NCBI GenBank assembly: GCA_021784255.1
Contig: JAJXSZ010000050.1
Coordinates: 1 to 12,574, forward strand
DNA from: Pseudomonadota bacterium
GTDB lineage: Bacteria; Pseudomonadota; Alphaproteobacteria; Acetobacterales; Acetobacteraceae
Direction: 5' to 3'
DNA: 12,574 bases
Shown here: in pieces, positions 5,821-12,572 of the stretch
Position numbering within the stretch: the first letter of the stretch is position 1
Layout of the letters: the number at the start of each line of letters is the position of its first letter
Notes under the pieces: generated by a model
Told to the model about the DNA's origin: nothing
Databases searched by the model: none
Seen by the model: only the letters and a program-made list of their open reading frames with translations
Program-made: the position numbers and the translations under genes

Positions 5821-8046
5821 TCAATCCTCGCTCGCGCGCCCCGCCCGGCGCATCGCCTGCGGCGCCGTCGCATCGCCGCGCAGCGCCGAGCCGCGGCCGG
5901 AAAGCGAGGGGTTGGTCATGAAATGCTCATGGGCGGAGAAGCGTTTCTTGCCACCCGCATGCACCCGCCGCCATACCCCGTCCGCGCCGAGCTCCCATGC
6001 CTGCGCGGTATCGCGCAGGTTGGTCACCATGATCTGGTCCAGCACCTGCGCGTGCACCGTCGCGTTGTGGATCGGCACCAGCGTCTCCACCCGCCACTCC
6101 AGGTTGCGCGCCATCCAGTCGGCGGAGGAGATGAACACCAGCGCCTGGCGCGATGGCAGCGGCGAGCCGTTGCCGAAGACGCAGATGCGCGCGTGCTCGA
6201 GGAAACGCCCGACGATCGATTTCACGCGGATGTTCTCGGACAGTCCCGGCACGCCCGGGCGCAGGCAGCAGATGCCGCGGATGACCGCCTCGATCTTCAC
6301 CCCGGCGCAGGAGGCGGCATAGAGGCGGTCGATCAGCGCCTCGTCCACCAGGGCGTTGAGCTTGATCCAGATCGACGCAGGCTGGCCGGCGCGCGCGAAC
6401 TCGATCTCCTGGTCGATCAGCTCCATCAGCGCCGAGCGGGCGGTCAGCGGGCTGAAGGCCAGCGCCTCCATCCGCTCCGGCCTGGCATAGCCCGTCATGT
6501 AGTTGAAGAGCCGTGCCGAATCGCGCGTCAGTTCCGGTTCGCAGGTGAAGAAGCTGAGGTCGGTGTAAATGCGCGCGGTGATCGGGTGATAGTTGCCGGT
6601 GCCGAAATGCGCATACGAACGCAGCGTGCCGCCCTCGCGGCGGACCACCAGCGATAGTTTCGCATGCGTCTTGAGCTCGGTGAAGCCGAACACGACCTGC
6701 ACGCCGGCCGCCTCCAGCTCGCGCGCGAGCCGGATATTCGCCTCCTCGTCGAAGCGCGCGCGCAGTTCCACCATGGCGGTGACGGTCTTGCCGGCTTCCG
6801 CCGCCTCGATCAGCGCGTTGACGATCGGGCTGTCGCGGCTGGTGCGGTAGAGCGTCTGCTTCACCGCCACCACGGCGGGGTCGCGCGCGGCCTGGCGCAG
6901 GAACTGCACCACCACGTCGAAGCTCTCGAACGGGTGGTGGACGATGATGTCCTTGGCGCGGATCGCGGCGAAGCAGTCGCCGCCGAAATCGCGGATGCGC
7001 TCGGGGAAGCGCGGCGTGTAGGGTGCGAACAGCAGGTCCGGCCGGTCGTCAACGATCATCTGCCGGAGATCGACGAGACCGAGCAGGCCCCCGGTCACGT
7101 TGATCTGGCTGGGCGCGGCGCCCAGCGCGTCCGCCACCAGCGCGCGCAGACCCTGCGGCATCGCCGCTTCGAGCATGAGATGGATCGCGACCCCGCGGCG
7201 GCGGCGCTTCAGCGCCGTCTCGTAGGAGCGGACGAGATCCTCCGCCTCCTCCTCGAACTCGACGTCGCTGTCGCGGATCAGCCGGAACAGCCCTTCGCCG
7301 ACCACCGTCGCCCGCGGGAACAGGCGCGGCAGCGACAGCGCGATCAGATGCTCGAGCAGCACGAAGCGGATGTCGCGTCCGGTCGCGGCGGCATCGCCGC
7401 GCGCGGGCAGGCGGATGAAGCGCTCGATCTGTGCCGGAATCGGAATGAGTCCAGGCATCGGCGCCGTCTCGCCCTCGAGCATCAGCAGCAGCGCCATCAC
7501 CAGGCCGAAATTGGGCACGAACGGGAACGGATGCGCGGGATCGACGGCAAGCGGCGTCAGCACCGGGAACACCCGCTCCATGAACCAGGCGTCGAGCCAG
7601 GCTCGGTCCTCGCCATCGAGCTCCACGGGATCGACGACGCGGATGCCCGCGCCGGCAAGCTCCGTGCGCAGCTCGGCCCAGGCGTGCAACTGCTCGCCGA
7701 GCAGCTCGGCGATGCGTGCATCGACCGCCGCCAGCTGCTGTGGCGGCGTCAGCCCGTCGGGCGAAACCGCGGCAACCCCCGCCTTCACCTGTCCGACCAG
7801 GCCGGCGACGCGCACGGAATAGAATTCGTCGAGGTTGAAGGCCGAGATCGAGACGAAGCGCAACCGCTCCAGCAGCGGGTGGCGGCGGTTCTCCGCCTCG
7901 GCGATCACCCGCGCGTTGAAGGCGAGCCAGGACAGCTCGCGGTTGATGAACCGGTCCGGCGAATCGGCGCCGACAGCATGGTCCGGCGCGGGCTGCGCGC
8001 GGGACCCCAACTCGGCGGCGGGGTAGGGTATGTCGGGGGCGTTCAT
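5821..8046 (-). CDS. ppk1: Polyphosphate kinase 1
   Basis: This 741-residue enzyme makes long-chain polyphosphate from ATP, reversibly, through a phosphohistidine; it is usually membrane-associated. The N-terminal domain starts RFINRELSWLAFNARV (32-47), followed by the PPK head domain and two phospholipase-D-like C-terminal domains. His461 in KTHAKLSLVVRR is the expected autophosphorylated residue, and His618 in GRFLEHARICVFGNG is the second active-site His. Also present are HHPFESFDVVVQF (370-382), VKQTLYRTS (395-403) and GNGSPLPSRQALVFISSADWM (625-645). The length matches the family, plus a short tail after the conserved FSAHEHFMTNPS that runs up to ppx. The start ATG 8046-8044 has AGGAG six bases upstream. 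The gene lies 23 bases downstream of hdaA, with a hairpin over its ribosome-binding site. Confidence 0.97.
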   Translation of the reverse strand: MNAPDIPYPAAELGSRAQPAPDHAVGADSPDRFINRELSWLAFNARVIAEAENRRHPLLERLRFVSISAFNLDEFYSVRVAGLVGQVKAGVAAVSPDGLTPPQQLAAVDARIAELLGEQLHAWAELRTELAGAGIRVVDPVELDGEDRAWLDAWFMERVFPVLTPLAVDPAHPFPFVPNFGLVMALLLMLEGETAPMPGLIPIPAQIERFIRLPARGDAAATGRDIRFVLLEHLIALSLPRLFPRATVVGEGLFRLIRDSDVEFEEEAEDLVRSYETALKRRRRGVAIHLMLEAAMPQGLRALVADALGAAPSQINVTGGLLGLVDLRQMIVDDRPDLLFAPYTPRFPERIRDFGGDCFAAIRAKDIIVHHPFESFDVVVQFLRQAARDPAVVAVKQTLYRTSRDSPIVNALIEAAEAGKTVTAMVELRARFDEEANIRLARELEAAGVQVVFGFTELKTHAKLSLVVRREGGTLRSYAHFGTGNYHPITARIYTDLSFFTCEPELTRDSARLFNYMTGYARPERMEALAFSPLTARSALMELIDQEIEFARAGQPASIWIKLNALVDEALIDRLYAASCAGVKIEAVIRGICCLRPGVPGLSENIRVKSIVGRFLEHARICVFGNGSPLPSRQALVFISSADWMARNLEWRVETLVPIHNATVHAQVLDQIMVTNLRDTAQAWELGADGVWRRVHAGGKKRFSAHEHFMTNPSLSGRGSALRGDATAPQAMRRAGRASED

Positions 8047-8052
8047 CCGGCG

Positions 8053-8076
8053 CTCCTGTACAACGGAGCTTACAGG
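8053..8076 (-). promoter_or_regulatory. ppk1 ribosome binding site partly held in a stem-loop
   Basis: On the minus strand AGGAG (complement of 8053-8057) precedes the ppk1 ATG by six bases. CCTGTA (complement of 8071-8076) and TACAGG (complement of 8055-8060) form a perfect 6-base stem with a 10-base loop, so three bases of the AGGAG are paired. The hdaA stop codon (8070-8072) lies at the upstream stem and loop edge. A ribosome finishing hdaA would melt the stem, which suggests translational coupling of ppk1 to hdaA. Confidence 0.5.
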
Positions 8077-8831
8077 AACGGCAGTCGAATTGGCGAGGCG
8101 CGAACCGGTGCTGCCGCGAAATCTTCATCGGCGTCCGGTTCCGCGTCCGGTTCCGCCTCCGACCTGGCGGCGGGCGCGGCTTCCCCGGGCGCCAGGTCCG
8201 CCAGCGCCGCGACGACCAGCGCCCGCGTCACCCGCCGCCCGAGGGCAAGGCTCGCATGGTCGAGCCGGGCCGCCAGCTCGCGCAACAGGCCGGGGTCGCG
8301 CGGCGCACGGCGCAGCAGCCAGGCGCGCAGCGCGGGCGCCAGCACCAGTTGCCGCTCGTCGAGCAGGCGTGCGAACAGCGCCTCGAGCAGCGCATCCTCG
8401 GGCGAACCGATCGCCACCGCCGTACTCGCGCGCAGCCGGCTCGCGAGGTCGGGCAGGGCGATCCGCCAGCGCGCAGGCGGCTCGCGGGCGGCGAGGAGCA
8501 CGCGCTGCCCGGCTTCGGCGGCGGCGTTGAGGAGGTGGAACAGCGCCTCCTCGTCGACGAGGTCGGCGTCGTCCACGACGACCGGCGCCGGCGGCGCCGG
8601 GCGCGGCCCGCCCTGCCACGGCGCGGCACCATTTGCCTCGGCCCAGATCGCCAGCATGTGGCTCTTGCCGGTCGCCGGCCCGCCCCACAGCACCAGCCGG
8701 CCCAGCGGCCAGCGGTCGGGGGCGGCGAGCCAGTTCCGCGCCGCTGCGTTGGACGGCATCTCGACCAGCGGCTCGCGCGCGAGGTCGGCGGCGGCCCATG
8801 GCAGCGGTAACGCCAGTTGCCGCGCCGTCAT
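8070..8831 (-). CDS. hdaA: HdaA-like DnaA regulatory inactivator (AAA+ protein)
   Basis: This is a 253-residue DnaA-related ATPase without a DNA-binding domain. HdaA/Hda, bound to the DNA sliding clamp, stimulates ATP hydrolysis by DnaA and so limits replication initiation. Residues 5-10, QLALPL, match the N-terminal clamp-binding motif of Hda. Walker A is GGPATGKS (50-57), Walker B is VVVDDAD (84-90), and PDLASRL (127-133) carries the expected box VII arginine. Residues 70-82 form a Pro/Gly-rich insertion. The C-terminal tail, about 222-240, is acidic and repetitive (EPDAEPDADED) and seems longer than usual for the family. The start ATG 8831-8829 overlaps the upstream permease stop in the form ATGA, so it is translationally coupled. 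The N-terminal motif and lack of domain IV argue against full DnaA. Confidence 0.85.
   Translation of the reverse strand: MTARQLALPLPWAAADLAREPLVEMPSNAAARNWLAAPDRWPLGRLVLWGGPATGKSHMLAIWAEANGAAPWQGGPRPAPPAPVVVDDADLVDEEALFHLLNAAAEAGQRVLLAAREPPARWRIALPDLASRLRASTAVAIGSPEDALLEALFARLLDERQLVLAPALRAWLLRRAPRDPGLLRELAARLDHASLALGRRVTRALVVAALADLAPGEAAPAARSEAEPDAEPDADEDFAAAPVRASPIRLPFL
8131..8162. repeat. 12-base tandem repeat in the 3' end of hdaA
   Basis: The unit GCGTCCGGTTCC occurs exactly at 8131-8142 and 8143-8154, followed by a degenerate partial third copy to about 8162. On the coding (minus) strand it encodes the Glu-Pro-Asp-Ala repeat of the acidic tail. Because the unit is a multiple of three, copy number can change without a frameshift. 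Confidence 0.9.
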
Positions 8832-9931
8832 GCGCTGCCCGTTCCCCCCGGCGGATCGAGGTAGAGCGGGCTGGCAAGGTAGCGGCGCAGCCAGAAGCGG
8901 ATCAGCACGCCGATCACCGCGGACACCGGCACCGCCAGCAGCACGCCGAGGAAGCCGAACGCCTCACCGCCCGCGAACAGCGCGAAGATGACCCAGACCG
9001 CGTGCAGCTCCACCCGGTCGCCCAGGAAGCGCGGGTAGATGAAATAATTCTCGAACACCTGGCCCAGCCCGAACACGAGCAGCACCCGGACGATCCCGCC
9101 CCAGGTACCCCATTGCCCCGCCGCCAGCGCCAGCGAGGACAGGAAGCCGGTGATGGTGCCGACATACGGCATGAAGGAGAGCGTGCCGGTCGTCAGCCCG
9201 ACGATCAGCCCGAGGTCGAGGCCCGCCATGGTCAGCCCGGTGGCATAGAACGCAGCCAGCGCGAGACAGCTGAGCGCCTGGCCGCGCAGCCAGGCCGAAA
9301 GAATCCGATCCACCTCCCGCGCCTGGTCGCGCAGGATCCCCGCATAGCGGCGCGGCAGCCAGGCATCGACGCTGGCAACCACCTTCGGCCAGTCGCGCAG
9401 CAGGTAGAAGGACACCAGTGGCGTGACCACCACCAGCATGATCACGTTGAACAGCGCGAAGCTGCCGCCGATCAGCCGGGTCGCCGCGGTGCCGATGAAG
9501 CCAAGCACGGTGCCCGCCTGCGCGCTGACGAGATCGTGCAGCCGCGTGTTCACCACGCCGGGGCCGAGCTGGTGTTCCAGACGGTTGATGACGCCGTTCG
9601 CGAGCTTCTCAAGCTGCCCGACATAGGCCGGCAGGCGATGCAGCAGCAGCCCCAGCTGCGCCATCACCAGCGGGTAGAGCAGCAGCAACGCCAGCGAGCC
9701 GAGCAGAATCAACCCCACCACCAGCAGACCCGCGGCATAGGGGCGCCCGATTCCGGCGCGGGTCATCCGGGTGGCCAGCGGATCGAGGAAATAGGCGAGC
9801 ACCGCCGCCGCGACGAAGGGCAGCAGCACCGCCGAGAAGAGCCGCAGCGCCAGCCACAGCGCCACCAGCAGCGCCAGGAGGAAGGCCACGCGCTGGACCC
9901 GCGAGGCGCCAGCCGGCCGGCTCTCGCTCAT
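8828..9931 (-). CDS. AI-2E/PerM-type family membrane transporter
   Basis: This 367-residue inner-membrane protein belongs to the AI-2E transporter (PerM/YdiK/YhhT, UPF0118) family. Known members are linked to export of autoinducer-2 or to ion antiport, but the substrate here is unknown. Hydrophobic segments lie at about residues 14-30, 32-49, 65-88, 153-178, 216-236, 238-272, 278-296 and a long stretch 308-346. Between the third and fourth lies the soluble amphipathic part typical of the family (about 95-150). The family signature region PYVGTITGF (255-263) and VFENYFIYPRFLGDRVELH (292-310) are clear. The start ATG 9931-9929 has GGGGGAG six bases upstream and overlaps the stop of the phosphatidyltransferase by four bases. 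Its own stop overlaps the hdaA start the same way. Confidence 0.9.
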   Translation of the reverse strand: MSESRPAGASRVQRVAFLLALLVALWLALRLFSAVLLPFVAAAVLAYFLDPLATRMTRAGIGRPYAAGLLVVGLILLGSLALLLLYPLVMAQLGLLLHRLPAYVGQLEKLANGVINRLEHQLGPGVVNTRLHDLVSAQAGTVLGFIGTAATRLIGGSFALFNVIMLVVVTPLVSFYLLRDWPKVVASVDAWLPRRYAGILRDQAREVDRILSAWLRGQALSCLALAAFYATGLTMAGLDLGLIVGLTTGTLSFMPYVGTITGFLSSLALAAGQWGTWGGIVRVLLVFGLGQVFENYFIYPRFLGDRVELHAVWVIFALFAGGEAFGFLGVLLAVPVSAVIGVLIRFWLRRYLASPLYLDPPGGTGSA

Positions 9932-10503
9932 GTCGCGCTCCCCCGTGCCACCTGCAGCACGTAGGCGCCCCCCGAACTCAGCGTGCTCGCCGCCACCAGC
10001 GCGGTCAGCACCGCGATCACGTCCCGCGGCACCGCCACGCCGCCGGCGCGCAGCAGCGCCAGCCCGACCAGCACGATCTGCAGCACCGTGTTGACCTTGG
10101 AGAGCAGCAGCGGCCGGATCTCCACGCGTTGACCCAGCATCGTCAGCACCAGCACTCCCCCCACGATCGTCACGTCACGAAACACCACCAGGATCGCCAG
10201 CCAGTCGCGCACCTCGCCGACCGCGGCGAGCGTGACATAGGCGGAAACGAGCAGCGCCTTGTCCGCCAGTGGATCGAGCAGCGTGCCGATCCGCGTCGGT
10301 CCCTCACGGCGCGCCATCCAGCCATCGACCCCGTCGGAAACGGCGGCGGCGGCGAACAGAGCGAACGCGGCCAGCGAATGGCCGTGCAGCACCAGCCAGA
10401 CCGTCGCCGGCACGGCGCAAAGCCGCGCCAGGGAGATCACATTCGGCACGGTGAAGACATCGCCACGGACCGTGGGCGCACGAACCCCGCTACCGTCCGG
10501 CAT
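9928..10503 (-). CDS. CDP-alcohol phosphatidyltransferase (PgsA-like)
   Basis: This is a 191-residue integral membrane enzyme that transfers a phosphatidyl group from a CDP-lipid to an alcohol. The full family motif is present at residues 57-81: Asp57, Asp60-Gly61, Ala64-Arg65, Gly73, Asp77 and Asp81 (DGVDGWMAR, then GTLLDPLAD). Hydrophobic helices lie at about 24-54, 83-97, 101-123, 136-152 and 160-176. The KVNTVLQ element (136-142) resembles phosphatidylglycerophosphate synthase, making PgsA the best guess, but the alcohol acceptor cannot be settled from sequence and a cardiolipin-synthase-type member is possible. The start ATG 10503-10501 is chosen because GGGGG lies four bases upstream. 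An upstream in-frame start at 10611 would run into purM and add an unconserved Arg-rich segment. It is the first gene of the minus-strand operon. Confidence 0.88.
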   Translation of the reverse strand: MPDGSGVRAPTVRGDVFTVPNVISLARLCAVPATVWLVLHGHSLAAFALFAAAAVSDGVDGWMARREGPTRIGTLLDPLADKALLVSAYVTLAAVGEVRDWLAILVVFRDVTIVGGVLVLTMLGQRVEIRPLLLSKVNTVLQIVLVGLALLRAGGVAVPRDVIAVLTALVAASTLSSGGAYVLQVARGSAT

Positions 10504-10540
10504 CGTTCCCCCGTCTCGCGGCAGCCGCTGGGCAGGCGGG

Positions 10541-10590
10541 ATTGCGCAATTGCTTCTCCTCGGTAGCGCTTTCGCTCGCGACCTTATACA
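10541..10590. promoter_or_regulatory. Divergent promoter region: palindromes and a -10-like element
   Basis: The 97 bases between the phosphatidyltransferase and purM starts hold a perfect 10-base palindrome ATTGCGCAAT (10541-10550), overlapped by a second, GCAATTGC (10546-10553). They also hold the only AT-rich patch, around 10583-10590, which reads TATAAG on the minus strand and TTATAC on the plus strand. No good -35 box is seen for either direction. The palindrome could be an operator, but no regulator is known. Confidence is low. Confidence 0.3.
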
Positions 10591-10600
10591 CGGCCGGGCC

Positions 10601-11647
10601 ATGACGGGCATGACCTATCGCGACGCGGGCGTGGACATCGAGGCGGGGGACGCGCTGATCGAGCGCATCAAGCCCGCGGCCAGGGCGAGCCTTCGCCCCG
10701 GCGTGCTGGGCGGGCTGGGCGGTTTCGGCGCCCTGTTCGACCCGCGCGCGGCCGGCTTCACGGACCCGATCCTGGTCGCCACCACCGACGGCGTCGGCAC
10801 CAAGCTGCGCGTTGCCATCGAGGCTGAACGTCATGGCGGCGTCGGCCAGGACCTGGTGGCGATGTGCGTCAACGACCTCGTCGTGCAGGGCGCGGCACCG
10901 CTGTTCTTCCTCGACTACTACGCAACCGGCGCGCTCGACGTCACCGCCGCCGCCGCCGTCATCGAGGGCATCGCCGCCGGCTGCCGGCTCGCGGATTGCG
11001 CGCTGGTCGGCGGCGAGACCGCCGAGATGCCGGGGATGTACGCCAAGGACGACTACGACCTCGCGGGCTTCGCCGTCGGGGCCGCGGAGCGCGGCACGCT
11101 CCTGCCGCAGGGGGTCGCGCCTGGGCAGGCCGTCCTCGGCCTCGCCTCCTCGGGCGTGCATTCCAACGGGTTTTCGCTGGTGCGCCGGGTGGTCGCAGCG
11201 AGCAGACTGGGCTGGAGCTCGCCCGCCCCCTTCGACGCGGAACGGACGCTCGCCGAGGCGCTCCTGGAGCCAACGCGGATCTATGTCCGCCCGCTTCTCG
11301 CCCTGCACCGCGCCGGGCTGATGCGGGCCGCCGCCCACATCACCGGCGGCGGCCTGCCCGGCAACCTGCCGCGCGTGCTGCCCCGGGGCACGCGCGCCGT
11401 GCTGGCCGCGAACTGGACGCCGCCGCCGGTGTTCGGCTGGCTCGCCCGCGCCGGCGGCGTCGCGCCGGCGGAGATGCTGCGTGTGTTCAACTGCGGCATC
11501 GGCATGGCGGTGGTGACCGAAGACGCGGCCGCGGCACGCGCCCTGCTGGAGGCCGAGGGCGAGACGGTGATCGAGCTGGGCCGCATCGAGGCCTACGCCG
11601 CCACCCCCGACGTCGCGATCGACATTCCTCCGGGATGGCTCGCATGA
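10601..11647 (+). CDS. purM: Phosphoribosylformylglycinamidine cyclo-ligase (AIR synthetase)
   Basis: This 348-residue cytoplasmic enzyme performs step five of purine synthesis: ATP-dependent closure of FGAM to 5-aminoimidazole ribonucleotide. Signature elements in order are TTDGVGTK (61-68), NDLVVQGA (91-98), GGETAEMPGMY (137-147), ASSGVHSNGFSLVR (182-195), HITGGGLPGNLPRVLP (246-261) and FNCGIGM (296-302). Together they cover the ATP-binding N-terminal and C-terminal halves of the PurM fold. The length is normal for bacteria. Two in-frame ATGs, 10601 and 10610, are possible; neither has a good Shine-Dalgarno, and 10601 is used here. The stop overlaps the purN start by four bases (ATGA), so the two are coupled. 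It is transcribed away from the phospholipid-polyphosphate operon. Confidence 0.97.
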   Translation: MTGMTYRDAGVDIEAGDALIERIKPAARASLRPGVLGGLGGFGALFDPRAAGFTDPILVATTDGVGTKLRVAIEAERHGGVGQDLVAMCVNDLVVQGAAPLFFLDYYATGALDVTAAAAVIEGIAAGCRLADCALVGGETAEMPGMYAKDDYDLAGFAVGAAERGTLLPQGVAPGQAVLGLASSGVHSNGFSLVRRVVAASRLGWSSPAPFDAERTLAEALLEPTRIYVRPLLALHRAGLMRAAAHITGGGLPGNLPRVLPRGTRAVLAANWTPPPVFGWLARAGGVAPAEMLRVFNCGIGMAVVTEDAAAARALLEAEGETVIELGRIEAYAATPDVAIDIPPGWLA

Positions 11648-12279
11648 AGCGGCGCGTCGGCATCCTCATCTCCGGGCGCGGCTCCAACATGGTGGCGCTG
11701 GCCGAGGCGGCGCGCGACCCGGCCTACCCGGCGGCGATCGGGGTAGTGATCGCGAACGACCCGACGGCGGCGGGTCTGGCGCTCGCCGCGGCGCGCGGCA
11801 TCCCGACCCGTACCATCCCGCATCGCGCATTCGGCCGCGACCGCGCCGCGCACGAGGCGGCGATCGACGCCGCGCTCGCCGCCGAGGAGATCGAGGTGGT
11901 CTGCCTCGCCGGCTACATGCGCCTGCTCACCCCGTTCCTCGTCGGCCGCTATGCCGGGCGGATGCTCAACATCCACCCCTCGCTGCTGCCGGTCTTCCCG
12001 GGGCTCAACACCCATGCACGGGCGCTGGCCGCCGGCGTGAAGTTCCATGGCTGCACCGTCCACCTGGTCACCGAGGCGATGGACGAGGGCCCGATCCTCG
12101 CGCAGGCCGCCGTGCCGGTGCGCCCCGACGACGACGAGGCTTCGCTGGCCAGCCGCGTGCTTGCCGAGGAGCATCGCCTCTATACCGCGGCGCTCGCGCG
12201 TTTCCTCAGCGGCGATGCCGGCCGCGCGCCCACCACGGCGCTGCACAACCCCTTGCCCGACCTGCTCGCGGCCCCCTAA
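11644..12279 (+). CDS. purN: Phosphoribosylglycinamide formyltransferase
   Basis: This 211-residue enzyme transfers a formyl group from 10-formyltetrahydrofolate to GAR, step three of purine synthesis. The phosphate-binding loop is ISGRGSN (9-15). The catalytic triad of the family is visible: Asn109 and His111 in MLNIHPSLLP, and Asp147 in VTEAMDEGPILAQ. LAGYMRLL (88-95) and HGCTVHLV (135-142) are also typical. The length agrees with bacterial PurN. The start ATG at 11644 overlaps the purM stop, and only a weak Shine-Dalgarno is visible, so translation probably depends on ribosomes leaving purM. It ends 30 bases before the small membrane protein gene. Confidence 0.97.
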   Translation: MKRRVGILISGRGSNMVALAEAARDPAYPAAIGVVIANDPTAAGLALAAARGIPTRTIPHRAFGRDRAAHEAAIDAALAAEEIEVVCLAGYMRLLTPFLVGRYAGRMLNIHPSLLPVFPGLNTHARALAAGVKFHGCTVHLVTEAMDEGPILAQAAVPVRPDDDEASLASRVLAEEHRLYTAALARFLSGDAGRAPTTALHNPLPDLLAAP

Positions 12280-12309
12280 GAACACCGGCAACGACAAGCG
12301 AGAGCGAAC

Positions 12310-12453
12310 ATGGCCGCCACAATGCAGCCCCTCACCGAGGATGCCTTCACCGCGGACCGCCAGCATTTCCTGCGTGGTTTCGTGACCTTCGTGACCATCG
12401 CCGCCGCCGCGATCGCGCTGCTGCTGATCCTGATGACCGTGTTCCTGGTCTGA
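12310..12453 (+). CDS. Small membrane protein, probable aa3-type cytochrome c oxidase subunit IV
   Basis: This 47-residue protein has a polar N-terminus followed by one transmembrane helix. Residues 6-19 are QPLTEDAFTADRQH, then FLRGFVTF and a hydrophobic stretch from about residue 25 to the C-terminus at 47. This plan (short acidic N-terminus, an E/D-x-x-x-F-x-x-F pattern, one C-terminal helix) matches the small subunit IV of alphaproteobacterial aa3 oxidases, which has no known catalytic role. The match is by pattern only. The start ATG 12310 has a weak GAGAG-type site; ATG 12322 is a possible alternative. It lies 30 bases after purN on the same strand, so it is probably co-transcribed, although its function has no obvious tie to purine synthesis. 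Confidence 0.7.
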   Translation: MAATMQPLTEDAFTADRQHFLRGFVTFVTIAAAAIALLLILMTVFLV

Positions 12454-12487
12454 AACCAGGCGGCCGGGCGGGGACTGGCACCGGCGA

Positions 12488-12502
12488 CGGCGCAACGCGC
12501 CG
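12488..12502 (+). terminator. Possible terminator hairpin after the purMN unit
   Basis: CGGCGC (12488-12493) pairs perfectly with GCGCCG (12497-12502) across a 3-base loop. No T-tract follows, so it is a weak candidate, supported mainly by its location 35 bases after the last plus-strand gene. Confidence 0.2.
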
Positions 12503-12540
12503 CCCCGGTCGCGCGCCTGGCGGCCATACCGGACGTGCCC

Positions 12541-12572
12541 GGCGCCAGATGGGCCCGGCGCCAGATGGGCCC
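12541..12572. repeat. 16-base tandem direct repeat at the window edge
   Basis: The unit GGCGCCAGATGGGCCC occurs twice without a gap (12541-12556 and 12557-12572). Each unit contains two 6-base palindromes, GGCGCC and GGGCCC. The array may continue beyond the window. It is non-coding as far as can be seen. Confidence 0.85.

Noticed and set aside
6664..8991. Long plus-strand open frame opposite ppk1 and hdaA
   Set aside because: It is antisense to two recognisable genes, its composition is Arg/His/Gln-rich and it has no motif. Low stop-codon frequency in GC-rich DNA explains it.
8633..9964. Plus-strand frame opposite the AI-2E-type gene with many Gln/His/Arg residues
   Set aside because: It is the reverse reading of a membrane protein gene; hydrophobic codons give Gln/His/Glu-rich sequence in this antisense frame. 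It is not a low-complexity protein of its own.
10504..10611. Upstream extension of the phosphatidyltransferase to an in-frame ATG at 10611
   Set aside because: It would overlap the purM start and add an unconserved basic segment. The ATG at 10503 has a good upstream GGGGG and precedes the usual N-terminus of the family.
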